Below, in pieces: positions 24,139 to 33,500 of a DNA stretch of 46,504 bases. The notes beneath the pieces are model-generated. The model did not search any database. It was not told the origin of the DNA and worked only from the letters and a program-made list of their open reading frames with translations. The stretch is from the NCBI GenBank assembly GCA_011191975.1, contig DUFA01000030.1, forward strand, positions 1-46,504, given 5' to 3'. The position numbers were made by a program, and so were the translations under genes. Source of the DNA: Dehalococcoidia bacterium. Its GTDB lineage: Bacteria > Chloroflexota > Dehalococcoidia > Dehalococcoidales > UBA2162. The stretch's first letter is position 1; each line of letters starts with the position of its first letter.

Positions 24139-26586
24139 CTATTTTTCCAGTTTTACGGGACAAATGCCGTACTCCCTCAAACCGGAAACTCTATCGGCGG
24201 CCGGATTTAATATTTCATAAGCAAAGTGAAGCGGTAAAGTTACCGTTCCGGGCGGCATCGTGTTCTTCACCTTTACTTTGACTGGTATACTTCCCCACTT
24301 CGATACGAGTTTCACTCCTTCGCCGTTCACTAGTTTCATTCCAGCAGCATCTTCTGGACTTATTACCACCTCAGGTTCGCCTTCGAGAAGGCTGAACTCT
24401 CCCAGACCGATATCCATGGCTGAAGCATCGAAATAGTACAGACTGGGTAAAGTTATCATCATTAACGGGTAATCTTTATTCGCCTTCACGACCGAAGCTT
24501 TATAATCGATATCGGCAGGTCTGGCAGGATTCACTCCGATCGTCGTTACCGTTTTCTTAATCTCGGAAGTAATACCTGATACACTACTGTAGTTGAATCC
24601 TTCACCACCCATTCGTTTACCGACCTGGGAGATTATCCACCAGTCCGGCTTCGATTCACCGCGAGGTTCCACAGCCTTGTTTACCTTCCTCGTTATGTGG
24701 TCGCCACTAGTGATGGTTCCCTGCTTTTCGGTAATCGCGGCAGCCGCAAGGACAACATCGGCATTCTGCGCCGTTGACGAAAGGAACATAGTCTGGACGG
24801 CCAGGAACTGCAGCTTATCGAGTTTACCTTTCAATCTGGGATCATCACCAATAACGTAAGCCGCTTTTATCTTGCCCTTTTCAATCGCGGTGATTATTTC
24901 ATCGAAAGACAGTCCCGGCTTTTCCACCGGCTGGTATCCAAGTTCGTAACCCGGCATTACACCCATATCGCAGGCGCCCTGTATGTTGTTCATTCCACTG
25001 ACCGGATTGATCCCAAGAGAAGGTTTCTTTACCTTACCGGCCTTCGCCGCCATATCATTCAAAGCAGATACCAATATGTCTGCTCCTGACTGCTGAAGTA
25101 TGCCTTCGCCGTAGAGGATGCCGGCTGATTGAGCCCTGGTATACAGTCCGGCTGCTTCCTCGATCTGTTCTGCCGGAACTCCCGTAATTCTGGCTGCCTT
25201 TGCCGGTTCAACAGCCTTCATGAGGCCGCCTATCAGTACCAGTTCCGTACCCGGTTTATACTGGAGCCATACATCGGCTGACTTGCATAATCCGTTGCGG
25301 TAAGGGCTGGCGACAACCAGCTTTCCACCGTTATCAACCTCTCGTTTTATCTCCACGGCGATTACCGGCTGGGACAATGTTGGATCTGTGCCTATGGTAA
25401 AGATACAACCGGTATTCGCGATCCCGGATATATAATCCTTCGTTTCACCCCTGCCCGGCCCGGGAACGCGTCCCAGCCTGGCAGCATGGTCTATATTATT
25501 GGTATCCAGAACCGTTCTTGCCAGTTTCTGGAGTAGGTAATTTTCTTCATTCGTTGTCTCAGAGCAATTGATAACCGCAATTTCCTCGCCTTTATAATTA
25601 CCAAGTTTTTTAGCAACTGCATCGAGTGCCTTGTCCCAGCTTTCCTGGACCAGTTCGTTGTTGCGTTTCATCAGCGGGACCTTCAGTCGTTTGGTGTGAT
25701 TTACTATCTCGGCAATGCCAAACCGACCTCTCACGCAGGACTGGCCTTTGTTGACACTTTCGGCAACCGGTATTAATCCGATTACTTTGCCTTCTTTTAC
25801 TTCAACCTCGAACTGGCAGCCAACACCGCAGTAAGGGCAGGTGGTAATGATGGTCTTGTCAGGCAGTCCTTCCCATTTACGTCGTCTATCGGCAAGAGCT
25901 CCGGTAGGACATATATCAACGCAGGCACCGCAGAAACGGCAGTCCGCTTCCTGTAATGTTTCACCGAAGGCGGTTCCAACCAAGGCTTGCCTGCTTCGCG
26001 AAGTGAAGGCAATTGCGCCTATTCCCCTTACCTCCTGGCATACCCTGACACAACGACCGCACAGGATACAAAGGTTGTAGTCCCGCTGCAGGAAAGGATC
26101 CCTTTTATCAGGCATCAGGTCCCTTGACTTGCTGGTGACCCTGATCTCAGTCATACCAACGTATTCGGAAGCTTCCTGGAGTTCGCACTGCCCTTTATTC
26201 GGGCAGAACTTGCATCCGGTGGTCATACCAGCTTTTCGCATCGAGTTCCGGTACGGATCACAATCGTTCCTCCGGTCGCAGGTCACACAGGAATGGGGAT
26301 GATTTGCCAGCATTAGTTCAAGGAATCCTCTTCTCAGTTCCTGGAGTTGCTCTGTGTTGGTATGGACAACCATGCCGTCTGTAGCCGGAGTAGTGCAGGA
26401 AGTGGGGAATCCCCTCATGTTCTCTATCTCGACAATACAGACGCGGCAACCACCATAAGGAGTCAGGTACTTGTGGTAGCATAATGTCGGTATATATACT
26501 CCCGCGGCTTCAGCGGCATTTAGTACCGTAACGCCGCTTTCCACGGTAACTTTTTTATCGTCTATTGTCAGTGTTATCTTACTCAT
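24139..26586 (-). CDS. FdhA/NuoG-like iron-sulfur molybdopterin-fold protein lacking the metal ligand
   Basis: 815 residues. In order: [2Fe-2S] ferredoxin domain (LCYHKYLTPYGGCRVC), His-Cys cluster (HPHSCVTCDRRNDC), two [4Fe-4S] motifs (CILCGRCVRVC and CRFCGACVDICP), the N-terminal catalytic-domain [4Fe-4S] (CPYCGVGC), then the molybdopterin oxidoreductase fold. At the position of the Mo/W-coordinating Sec/Cys it has Gly372 (HAARL-G-RVPGP), and the following His is replaced. It therefore probably carries electrons, as in NuoG, rather than oxidising formate. It is third in the five-gene operon, 13 bp after the NuoF fusion. The catalytic counterpart may be the divergent selenoprotein FdhA. Confidence 0.87.
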   Translation of the reverse strand: MSKITLTIDDKKVTVESGVTVLNAAEAAGVYIPTLCYHKYLTPYGGCRVCIVEIENMRGFPTSCTTPATDGMVVHTNTEQLQELRRGFLELMLANHPHSCVTCDRRNDCDPYRNSMRKAGMTTGCKFCPNKGQCELQEASEYVGMTEIRVTSKSRDLMPDKRDPFLQRDYNLCILCGRCVRVCQEVRGIGAIAFTSRSRQALVGTAFGETLQEADCRFCGACVDICPTGALADRRRKWEGLPDKTIITTCPYCGVGCQFEVEVKEGKVIGLIPVAESVNKGQSCVRGRFGIAEIVNHTKRLKVPLMKRNNELVQESWDKALDAVAKKLGNYKGEEIAVINCSETTNEENYLLQKLARTVLDTNNIDHAARLGRVPGPGRGETKDYISGIANTGCIFTIGTDPTLSQPVIAVEIKREVDNGGKLVVASPYRNGLCKSADVWLQYKPGTELVLIGGLMKAVEPAKAARITGVPAEQIEEAAGLYTRAQSAGILYGEGILQQSGADILVSALNDMAAKAGKVKKPSLGINPVSGMNNIQGACDMGVMPGYELGYQPVEKPGLSFDEIITAIEKGKIKAAYVIGDDPRLKGKLDKLQFLAVQTMFLSSTAQNADVVLAAAAITEKQGTITSGDHITRKVNKAVEPRGESKPDWWIISQVGKRMGGEGFNYSSVSGITSEIKKTVTTIGVNPARPADIDYKASVVKANKDYPLMMITLPSLYYFDASAMDIGLGEFSLLEGEPEVVISPEDAAGMKLVNGEGVKLVSKWGSIPVKVKVKNTMPPGTVTLPLHFAYEILNPAADRVSGLREYGICPVKLEK

Positions 26587-26599
26587 TCCGGGCTAACGC

Positions 26600-29500
26600 C
26601 TAACTTTCCTCCAAATCGCACTGCAGACATCGTTTTGTTTCGTCTTTCGCGCATTTCGCGTCGAATCCGAGTAACACTTTCGCATAACTCTTGATTCTTT
26701 CTTCAACAGACAGAAGTTTCAATTCAGGCCTGTATTTATCAGATTCGATCTTATCCGGGTCAAGTGGCGGCAGTTCGTCCTCGGGCGGTACCAGTTCCTC
26801 GTCGATGACGCCTGCACCTCCAAGGTACAGGTCCATCGAGACAGCCGCCTGCCTGCCGTCGGCAATTGCTTCGATTACTGATGCAGGTCCCCGGGTAACG
26901 TCACCACCAGCATAGATCCCCTCTATCGAGGTAGCCAGGGTATATTTATCGACCACGATTCTGCCACCGCGTACCGTTTCCACCCCGAACTTATCAGGTA
27001 TCACTGATTCCTGGCCGAGAGCTTTAATCACATTATCGAATTCAAGTGTATATTCACTTCCCTCGATCGGTTCCGGTCTGCGTCTTCCGCTGTCATCAAC
27101 CTTACCTAGCTGCATCCGTACCAGCGTAACCTTGAGTCCGCTGCCGGATTGTTCAACGCCGGTCGGGTTGGTCAGGAATTCTATCTTCACGCCCTCTTCA
27201 AGGGCTTCATCGATTTCTTCATCGCTTGCCGGCATCTCGTTGCGTGTCCGGCGGTAGACCACGGTTACATCCGCACCAAGACGCACGGCAGTACGGGCTG
27301 CATCCATGGCAACATTGCCGCCGCCGATGACCATTACCCGCTTGCCAACCTCTACTTTGTTTCCAAGGTTGATATCCCTGAGTACGTCCACGCCGTCCAC
27401 TACACCCGGCAGGTCTTCACCCGTTATGCCCATCGTGGTGCCTTTGTGAGCACCAACGCTGACGAATACGGCATCATATCCCTGTTTCTTCAGGTTATCT
27501 ATCGATTCAACGGGGCTGTTCGTGTTAATCGTTACCCCGATAGCTTCAATTTCTTTGATTTCCTTATCGAGCACTTCCGGCGGCAGACGGTAATCCGGAA
27601 TACCTACCCGCATCATACCTCCGGCAACCGGCAACGATTCGAATACAGTTACTTCGTGTCCTCGCCTTACCAGATAATAGGCGGCAGTAAGTCCGGCAGG
27701 TCCGGAACCGATAACGGCCGTTTTCTTGCCCGTGGATTCGGCTTTCTTGATATTCTTCTTCCAGGTGCCATCATCATTTTCTGCGGCGAACCTCTTCAAT
27801 TCTTTAATCGCTATCGCTTCATCAAGCTGTCCGCGGCGGCATTTGGATTCGCAGTAATGAACGCAGACATAACCGAGTGTCGCCGGGAACGGCACTTTCT
27901 CGCGGATGACCGCCGTCGCTTCTCCATATTTGCCGTCGACGATCGCCCTAATATACCTCGGAACATCGATTCCCGCAGGACAGGTATTCTGGCAGGGTGA
28001 CTTAACCAGTCCAGCACAAACACCGGCGCGACAGTAACCCAGTTTTATATGCTCTTCGTACTCTTCCCTGAAATACTTGATCGTGGTCAGTACCGGATTC
28101 GGCGACGTCTGCCCGAGAGCGCAAAGCGAACCTGATTTCATCAGGTTTGCCAACCACTCCATGTACTCGATGTCACCTTCTTTTCCTTCACCGTTGGTAA
28201 TACGCTCGAGTACGTTCAGCATTTCCGCACCACCTTCACGGCAGGGAAGGCATTTACCACATGACTCAGCCTGGGTGAATGAAATAAAGAACTTAGCCAG
28301 GTCGACCATGCAGGTATCTTCATCACCGACTATCATACCACCGGAACCGACTATCGAGCCGGCAGCCGCCAGCGATTCGTAATCTACCGGGATATCCATG
28401 AGGCTGGCTGGAAGACATCCTCCGGACGGACCTCCGGTCTGAACCGATTTGAACTGCTTATCGTCGACTATTCCGCCGCCGATTTCGTAAATAATATCGC
28501 CAAGCCTGATGCCCATCGGCACTTCGATCAAGCCTGTCCTTTTCACTTTGCCGGCAAGAGCAAAGGTTTTAGTGCCCTTGCTTTTCTCGGTACCAAAAGA
28601 CGCGTACCAGTCGGCACCTCGCTGCATAATAGCCGAGACATTACCCCAGGTCTCGACATTGTTTACATTCGTCGGTTTACCCCAGACACCAGACACCGCC
28701 GGGAACGGTGGCCTGGAACGAGGCATCCCTCTCTTGCCCTCGATAGAGGCAATGAGCGCCGTTTCTTCTCCGCAGACGAAAGCACCGGCGCCTTCCTTTA
28801 TCACTATATCAAGGTCAAATCCCGAGCCAAGTATATTCTTACCAAGCAGGTTATTTTCCCGCATCTGCTTCAAGGCTGTTTCCAGGCGTTCGATTGCCAG
28901 TGGGTATTCGGCACGACAATAAATATAAGCATAATTCGATCCAGTCGCGTAGGAGCCGATAAGCATACCTTCAAGAACGGCATGCGGATCGCCTTCGAGT
29001 AACGATCTGTCCATGAACGCTCCGGGATCACCTTCATCAGCATTACAGATAATATATTTTTCATTCCCTGACGCTTCCAGTAGTCTTTCCCACTTGAAAG
29101 AGGTTGATGCTCCGGCACCACCTCTACCGCGAAGACCGGACTTGCCGATCTCGGTAATTATCTCTTTTTGAGTCATTGTCAGGGCTCTAGTGAAACCGCT
29201 GTAGCCGTCATTGGCAATATATTGTTTGATATCCGTAGGATCGATATGGCCGCAGTTGCGGAGAGCAAGACGAACCTGTGGTTTAAATACCGGGAGTTCG
29301 AAGAGCTTCGGAATCCCGTCAATCTCTGTATCACCAATAGTTCCGAGAGCAAGGTCTGGCCGAGGATTGTCTTTTACAAGGTAGTCTTCGAGAAGTTCGG
29401 TGATCATCTCGGGTGTTACTCCCGAGTACGTGATTCGGGATCGACCGGGTTTGATGATATCTACCAGTGGTTCGGCATAGCAGAGACCGATACACCCTAC

Positions 29501-29680
29501 TTCCGTAATGATAGCCTCGATTCCAAGGCGTTTGAGCTCTTTTTCGATTGCGTCCAGAACGTCAAGTGCTCCGGCTGCCCTGCCGCAGGTAGCCATACCA
29601 ATGAGAATCCTGACTTTATCGCTTTTCTGCAAGGCTTCCCATTCGGTAACAGCCTGTGTTCTTATATCATTAAAAGACAT
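26600..29680 (-). CDS. NuoF-NfnB fusion: NADH-binding FMN subunit joined to a GltD-like flavoprotein
   Basis: 1026 residues. Residues about 1-110 form a thioredoxin-like [2Fe-2S] domain. About 120-540 is NuoF/HydB: GRGGAGASTSFKWE (FMN/NADH), ADEGDPGAFMDRSLLEGDP, and the [4Fe-4S] motif SCGKCLPCREG plus SLCALG. From about 555 a complete NfnB-like unit follows: Cys-rich CQNTCPAGIDVPRYI, FAD site IGSGPAGLTAAYYLVRRG, and NAD(P) site VIGGGNVAMDAARTAVRLG. It ends TKRCLQC, a Cys motif that lies at the N terminus in free NfnB. The protein could exchange electrons among NADH, a second pyridine nucleotide and the iron-sulfur chain of its partners. It starts 9 bp after nuoE. Confidence 0.9.
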   Translation of the reverse strand: MSFNDIRTQAVTEWEALQKSDKVRILIGMATCGRAAGALDVLDAIEKELKRLGIEAIITEVGCIGLCYAEPLVDIIKPGRSRITYSGVTPEMITELLEDYLVKDNPRPDLALGTIGDTEIDGIPKLFELPVFKPQVRLALRNCGHIDPTDIKQYIANDGYSGFTRALTMTQKEIITEIGKSGLRGRGGAGASTSFKWERLLEASGNEKYIICNADEGDPGAFMDRSLLEGDPHAVLEGMLIGSYATGSNYAYIYCRAEYPLAIERLETALKQMRENNLLGKNILGSGFDLDIVIKEGAGAFVCGEETALIASIEGKRGMPRSRPPFPAVSGVWGKPTNVNNVETWGNVSAIMQRGADWYASFGTEKSKGTKTFALAGKVKRTGLIEVPMGIRLGDIIYEIGGGIVDDKQFKSVQTGGPSGGCLPASLMDIPVDYESLAAAGSIVGSGGMIVGDEDTCMVDLAKFFISFTQAESCGKCLPCREGGAEMLNVLERITNGEGKEGDIEYMEWLANLMKSGSLCALGQTSPNPVLTTIKYFREEYEEHIKLGYCRAGVCAGLVKSPCQNTCPAGIDVPRYIRAIVDGKYGEATAVIREKVPFPATLGYVCVHYCESKCRRGQLDEAIAIKELKRFAAENDDGTWKKNIKKAESTGKKTAVIGSGPAGLTAAYYLVRRGHEVTVFESLPVAGGMMRVGIPDYRLPPEVLDKEIKEIEAIGVTINTNSPVESIDNLKKQGYDAVFVSVGAHKGTTMGITGEDLPGVVDGVDVLRDINLGNKVEVGKRVMVIGGGNVAMDAARTAVRLGADVTVVYRRTRNEMPASDEEIDEALEEGVKIEFLTNPTGVEQSGSGLKVTLVRMQLGKVDDSGRRRPEPIEGSEYTLEFDNVIKALGQESVIPDKFGVETVRGGRIVVDKYTLATSIEGIYAGGDVTRGPASVIEAIADGRQAAVSMDLYLGGAGVIDEELVPPEDELPPLDPDKIESDKYRPELKLLSVEERIKSYAKVLLGFDAKCAKDETKRCLQCDLEES

Positions 29681-29689
29681 GCTTGTACC

Positions 29690-30172
29690 TTAATAATATC
29701 GGGAGAGTATTTCTCTTGCCTTGGTCGGATTCATTCTGCCGTATACCATCTTATCGATTACCATCACGGGCGCCAGCGCACAGGACCCAAAACAGGCTAC
29801 TCTCTCAAGGCTGAACTTATAATCATCCGTGGTATCCTTTCCTTCGGGAAGATCGAGTTCTTTCCTGACAGTATTGAGAATCCGCTTGCCGCCCTGCACG
29901 TAACAGGCAGTCCCCTGGCAGCATTTGACGGTATGCTCTCCCTGCCGTTCAAATCGGAACTGGGCATAGAAAGTAGCAACCCCGTAGATCTCACTCTCTG
30001 ACAAGCACAAAATACGGGCTATCTCCGGGATTACTTCTCGTGGAAGGTAGCCGAATTCGTCCTGTACTTTCTGTAAAACGGGAATTAGTGCGCCCTTTTC
30101 CCCTTGGTAAGGAGTGACGATAGGTAATAAACGATTTTGGATATCATTTTCAGTAACAGTATTTAATGTCAT
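29690..30172 (-). CDS. nuoE: NuoE-like [2Fe-2S] thioredoxin-fold subunit
   Basis: 160 residues, normal for NuoE/HydC. The four [2Fe-2S] Cys are present as CCQGTACYVQG (first pair of the motif C-x4-C) and CFGSCALAP (C-x3-C). The N-terminal PVLQKVQDEFGYLPREVIPEIA is characteristic. It is the first gene of the operon nuoE / nuoF-nfnB / fdhA-nuoG-like / nfnA / nfnB and is expected to pair with the NuoF domain. The ATG at 30172 has AAGGTG upstream. Confidence 0.93.
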   Translation of the reverse strand: MTLNTVTENDIQNRLLPIVTPYQGEKGALIPVLQKVQDEFGYLPREVIPEIARILCLSESEIYGVATFYAQFRFERQGEHTVKCCQGTACYVQGGKRILNTVRKELDLPEGKDTTDDYKFSLERVACFGSCALAPVMVIDKMVYGRMNPTKAREILSRYY

Positions 30173-30182
30173 TTCACCTTCG

Positions 30183-30256
30183 AATATGTCAATAAAAAAG
30201 TATAGCGTTAAATATACGCTATAAGTATATTATCACATAACTTTTCACGAGGTCAA
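30183..30256 (-). promoter_or_regulatory. nuoE operon promoter with overlapping palindrome (operator or attenuator)
   Basis: On the minus strand TTGACC (30256-30251) and GATAAT (30234-30229) are separated by 16 bp. Just downstream is the perfect palindrome TATAGCGT-N7-ACGCTATA (30201-30223), followed on the minus strand by CTTTTTTATTG. The palindrome may be an operator, or a weak terminator hairpin in the leader. The rest of 30173-30542 contains no gene. Confidence 0.5.
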
Positions 30257-30542
30257 CGTGATCGTTCTGACTCCCGAACACGCCGAATGGATCAATATTC
30301 TTGTAATAAGTACCTGCCATGCCAGACCGAAATCAAGCTTGAAAAAGAGGTTACCATCTGATATTATGCCACAAAATGGGTAGGTATGACTAGGCATAGA
30401 TTAGTGACCAGTGTTATATTACCACTCTCACTCTGCGATGTAAACACCCATTTCTTTACCCATTATACGAATTCTTGATATATAATTGTGTGATAAAACC
30501 ATTTTTTTAATACTATTGTCCGTTTGAAAGGGAGAAGAAGGG

Positions 30543-33500
30543 ATGACAACAACCAGGATTGTAGTAAATGATAAAGAAGTTCCCGCAAAAACTGATCAGA
30601 CCATACTGGAGGCATGCAAAGAGGCCGGGATATATATTCCCAGCCTTTGCCATTTCCAAGGCATCACCCCTCTGCCTGAAGTTATGCCGGATATGGCATG
30701 TCAGCTCTGTTTGGTCGAAATAGACGGTCAAGTGGTGTTGTCTTGTGACACACAGGTTTCCGAAGGCATGTCGGTAAATACTGATACACTTGAGATAAAG
30801 GAACTTCGTCGGGAAGCCCTCCAGCGCATCCTCGTCAGGCATCCGCATGAGTGCCTTATCTGCGACCGAAGGGAGCGCTGCGGACCTCTCGACATCTGTC
30901 TGCGTAACGTGGATATTTCGGAGCGATGTGTGCTTTGCTCCAAGAATGGCCGCTGTGAACTGCAGGATGCTGTCGATTACATTGGGATCGACAAAATGCC
31001 CGAATACCTTCCCCGGAATCTCCCTGTACGTGAAGATAACCCCTTCTTTATCCGTGACAACAATCTCTGCATAATGTGTGAACGATGCGTGAGGATTTGC
31101 GATAACGTAAGACATGTGAAAGCTATCGAACCGGCCTACCCCTGCCACCGGGCTTGTCCTGCCGGAATAGATATCCCTCGGTATATACGTCTTATTGCCA
31201 GAGGACGCCCAAGTGCGGCTCTTGCAGTCATCCGTGAAAAAGTACCATTCCCCGCTGCTTTGGGCAGAGTATGTGTACACCCCTGTGAAGAAGCCTGCCA
31301 GCGTGGACTCGAAATCGACAAACCGTTGAGTATCAGGATGCTGAAACGGTATGCGAGTGATAACGGTGATGATTCGTGGAAGAAATCGGTGGTCAAGCTG
31401 CCTTACACGGGAAAGAAAGTAGCTGTAATCGGTTCTGGACCAGCAGGACTTACTGCCGCTTATTACCTGGCCAAACTGGGACACGGAGTAACTGTATTTG
31501 AAGCCTTGCCGGAACCCGGAGGAATGATGAGGGTAGGGATACCGGCATACCGCCTGCCGAGAGATATCCTTTCCGTTGAAATTAAGGAAATCAAGAACGC
31601 CGGTGTCGAGATCAAGCTGAATACCAGAATTGAATCGGTAGAATCACTTCTGAAAGATGGATACGACGCTGTGTTCCTGGGTGTCGGTGCCCACCAGGGA
31701 ATGACACTTGGTGTCGAAGGAGAAAACCTGCCCGGTATTATCGATGCCGCCGAATACCTGAGGAAAGCTAACCTTAATGAAAACCCGGAAACGGGCAAAA
31801 GAGTCGGCGTCGTCGGTGGGGGCAATGTTGCCATTGATGCCGCCCGTATTTCACTCCGGCTTGGCGCCGAAAAAGTAACCATATTCTATCGTCGTACCCG
31901 TGCTGAAATGCCCGCCAATCCTGAAGAAGTGGAAGCAGCTATCGAAGAAGGAATAGAAATTCTCTACCTGTCAGCTCCGGCAAAAGTCACGGCTGATGGT
32001 AAAGTACTGAAACTCGACTGCCAGAGAATGGAACTTGGAGAACCGGATGAGAGTGGCCGGAGGAGACCGGTACCCATAGAGGGCAGTAACTTCATTTCCG
32101 AGCTTGATACTCTTATCGCCGCGATCGGTCAGCGCCCCCAGGTACCTGAAGGATTCGATGTCGAAACCGGGCGTGGGAATACGGTGACGGTAAATGGCAG
32201 TATGATGACCAGCCATGAAGGAGTATTCGCAGGCGGCGATTGTTCCCGCGGACCGGCAACGGTTATAGAGGCCATTGCCGACGCCAGGAAAGCGGCAGAG
32301 GCGATTGACCTTTATCTCGGTGGACAAGGTGATATCTCCGAATCGCTGGTTCAGCCGGAAGAAGCGGAAATACTGCCTGAAACAATCCTGCCTGAAGAAG
32401 TAGAGGCTGTTTTCACCTATTTGCCGGTTGAAGAGCGAATCAGGACCTTCGATGAAGTTGAGAACGGGATGACTCGCGAGGTAGCTGAAGCCGAAGCTCA
32501 GAGATGCCTGAAATGCTATGTTATTTCTCCACCGGGAGACAAAGTCCTCGAAGAAGCGGACTGCCAGTTCTGCGGTGCTTGCGTCGATGCTTGTCCCGTC
32601 GGAGCTCTCTCCGAAAGAATGTCATACCTTGAAAAAAAACCTGACAGGACGGTGACGACGATCTGCCCGTACTGCGGCATTGGCTGCCAGCTTAAGCTGG
32701 ATATAATAGACGAAAAGATAATCAGGGTTACTCCCGACCCCGATGGAATAGTCAATAAAGGCCAGGCCTGCGTGAAAGGTAAATTCGGACTTGACTTTGT
32801 AAATAATTCAGCACGGCTGACCACTCCTCTCATTCGTGTTGGAGAAAGAGGAGAGGGTAAGTTCAGGGAAGCAAGCTGGGATGAAGTCCTGGACATGGTG
32901 GCAGGAAAACTTAAGGAGATCAGGGATACAACCGGACCTGACAGCCTGGCATTCCTGTCTTCAGCGAAATGTACCAACGAGGATAATTACCTCTTGCAGA
33001 AACTGGCAAGGGCGGCGATCGGCACCAACAACGTCGACCACTGTGCCCGTCTCTGACATTCTCCCACCGTGGCCGGTCTGGCCACGAGTTTCGGCAGCGG
33101 AGCAATGACCAATTCGATTTCAGAAATAGAGAATGCAGAGTGCATTTTCATTATAGGTTCAAATACTTCGGAAAACCATCCGATTATTGCACTTGAAGTA
33201 ATGAAAGCCGCCCGTAACAAGGGTGGTAAAGTAATTGTAGCCGATCCCCGGAAAATAAGGATGGTAGACTTCGCCGATATCTGGCTGATGCAAAAACCCG
33301 GCACTGATGTCGCTCTTATCAACGGACTCCTTAACGTCATTATTTCGGAAAACCTGTACGATAAAGAATTCGTTGAGACGTGTACGATAGGTTTTGATGA
33401 TGTTAAAGAAGAAGTCAAAGGATACGATCCCGATAAGGTCAGCATTATTACGGGCATTCCTGCAGAAAAAATCCGGGAAGCTGCCCGTACCTATGCCCGG

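Noticed and set aside
27149-28000. Long plus-strand open frame opposite the NuoF fusion
   Set aside because: It is an antisense shadow of a gene with clear domains on the minus strand; no ribosome site or family match. The same applies to the long plus-strand frame at 29168-30001.
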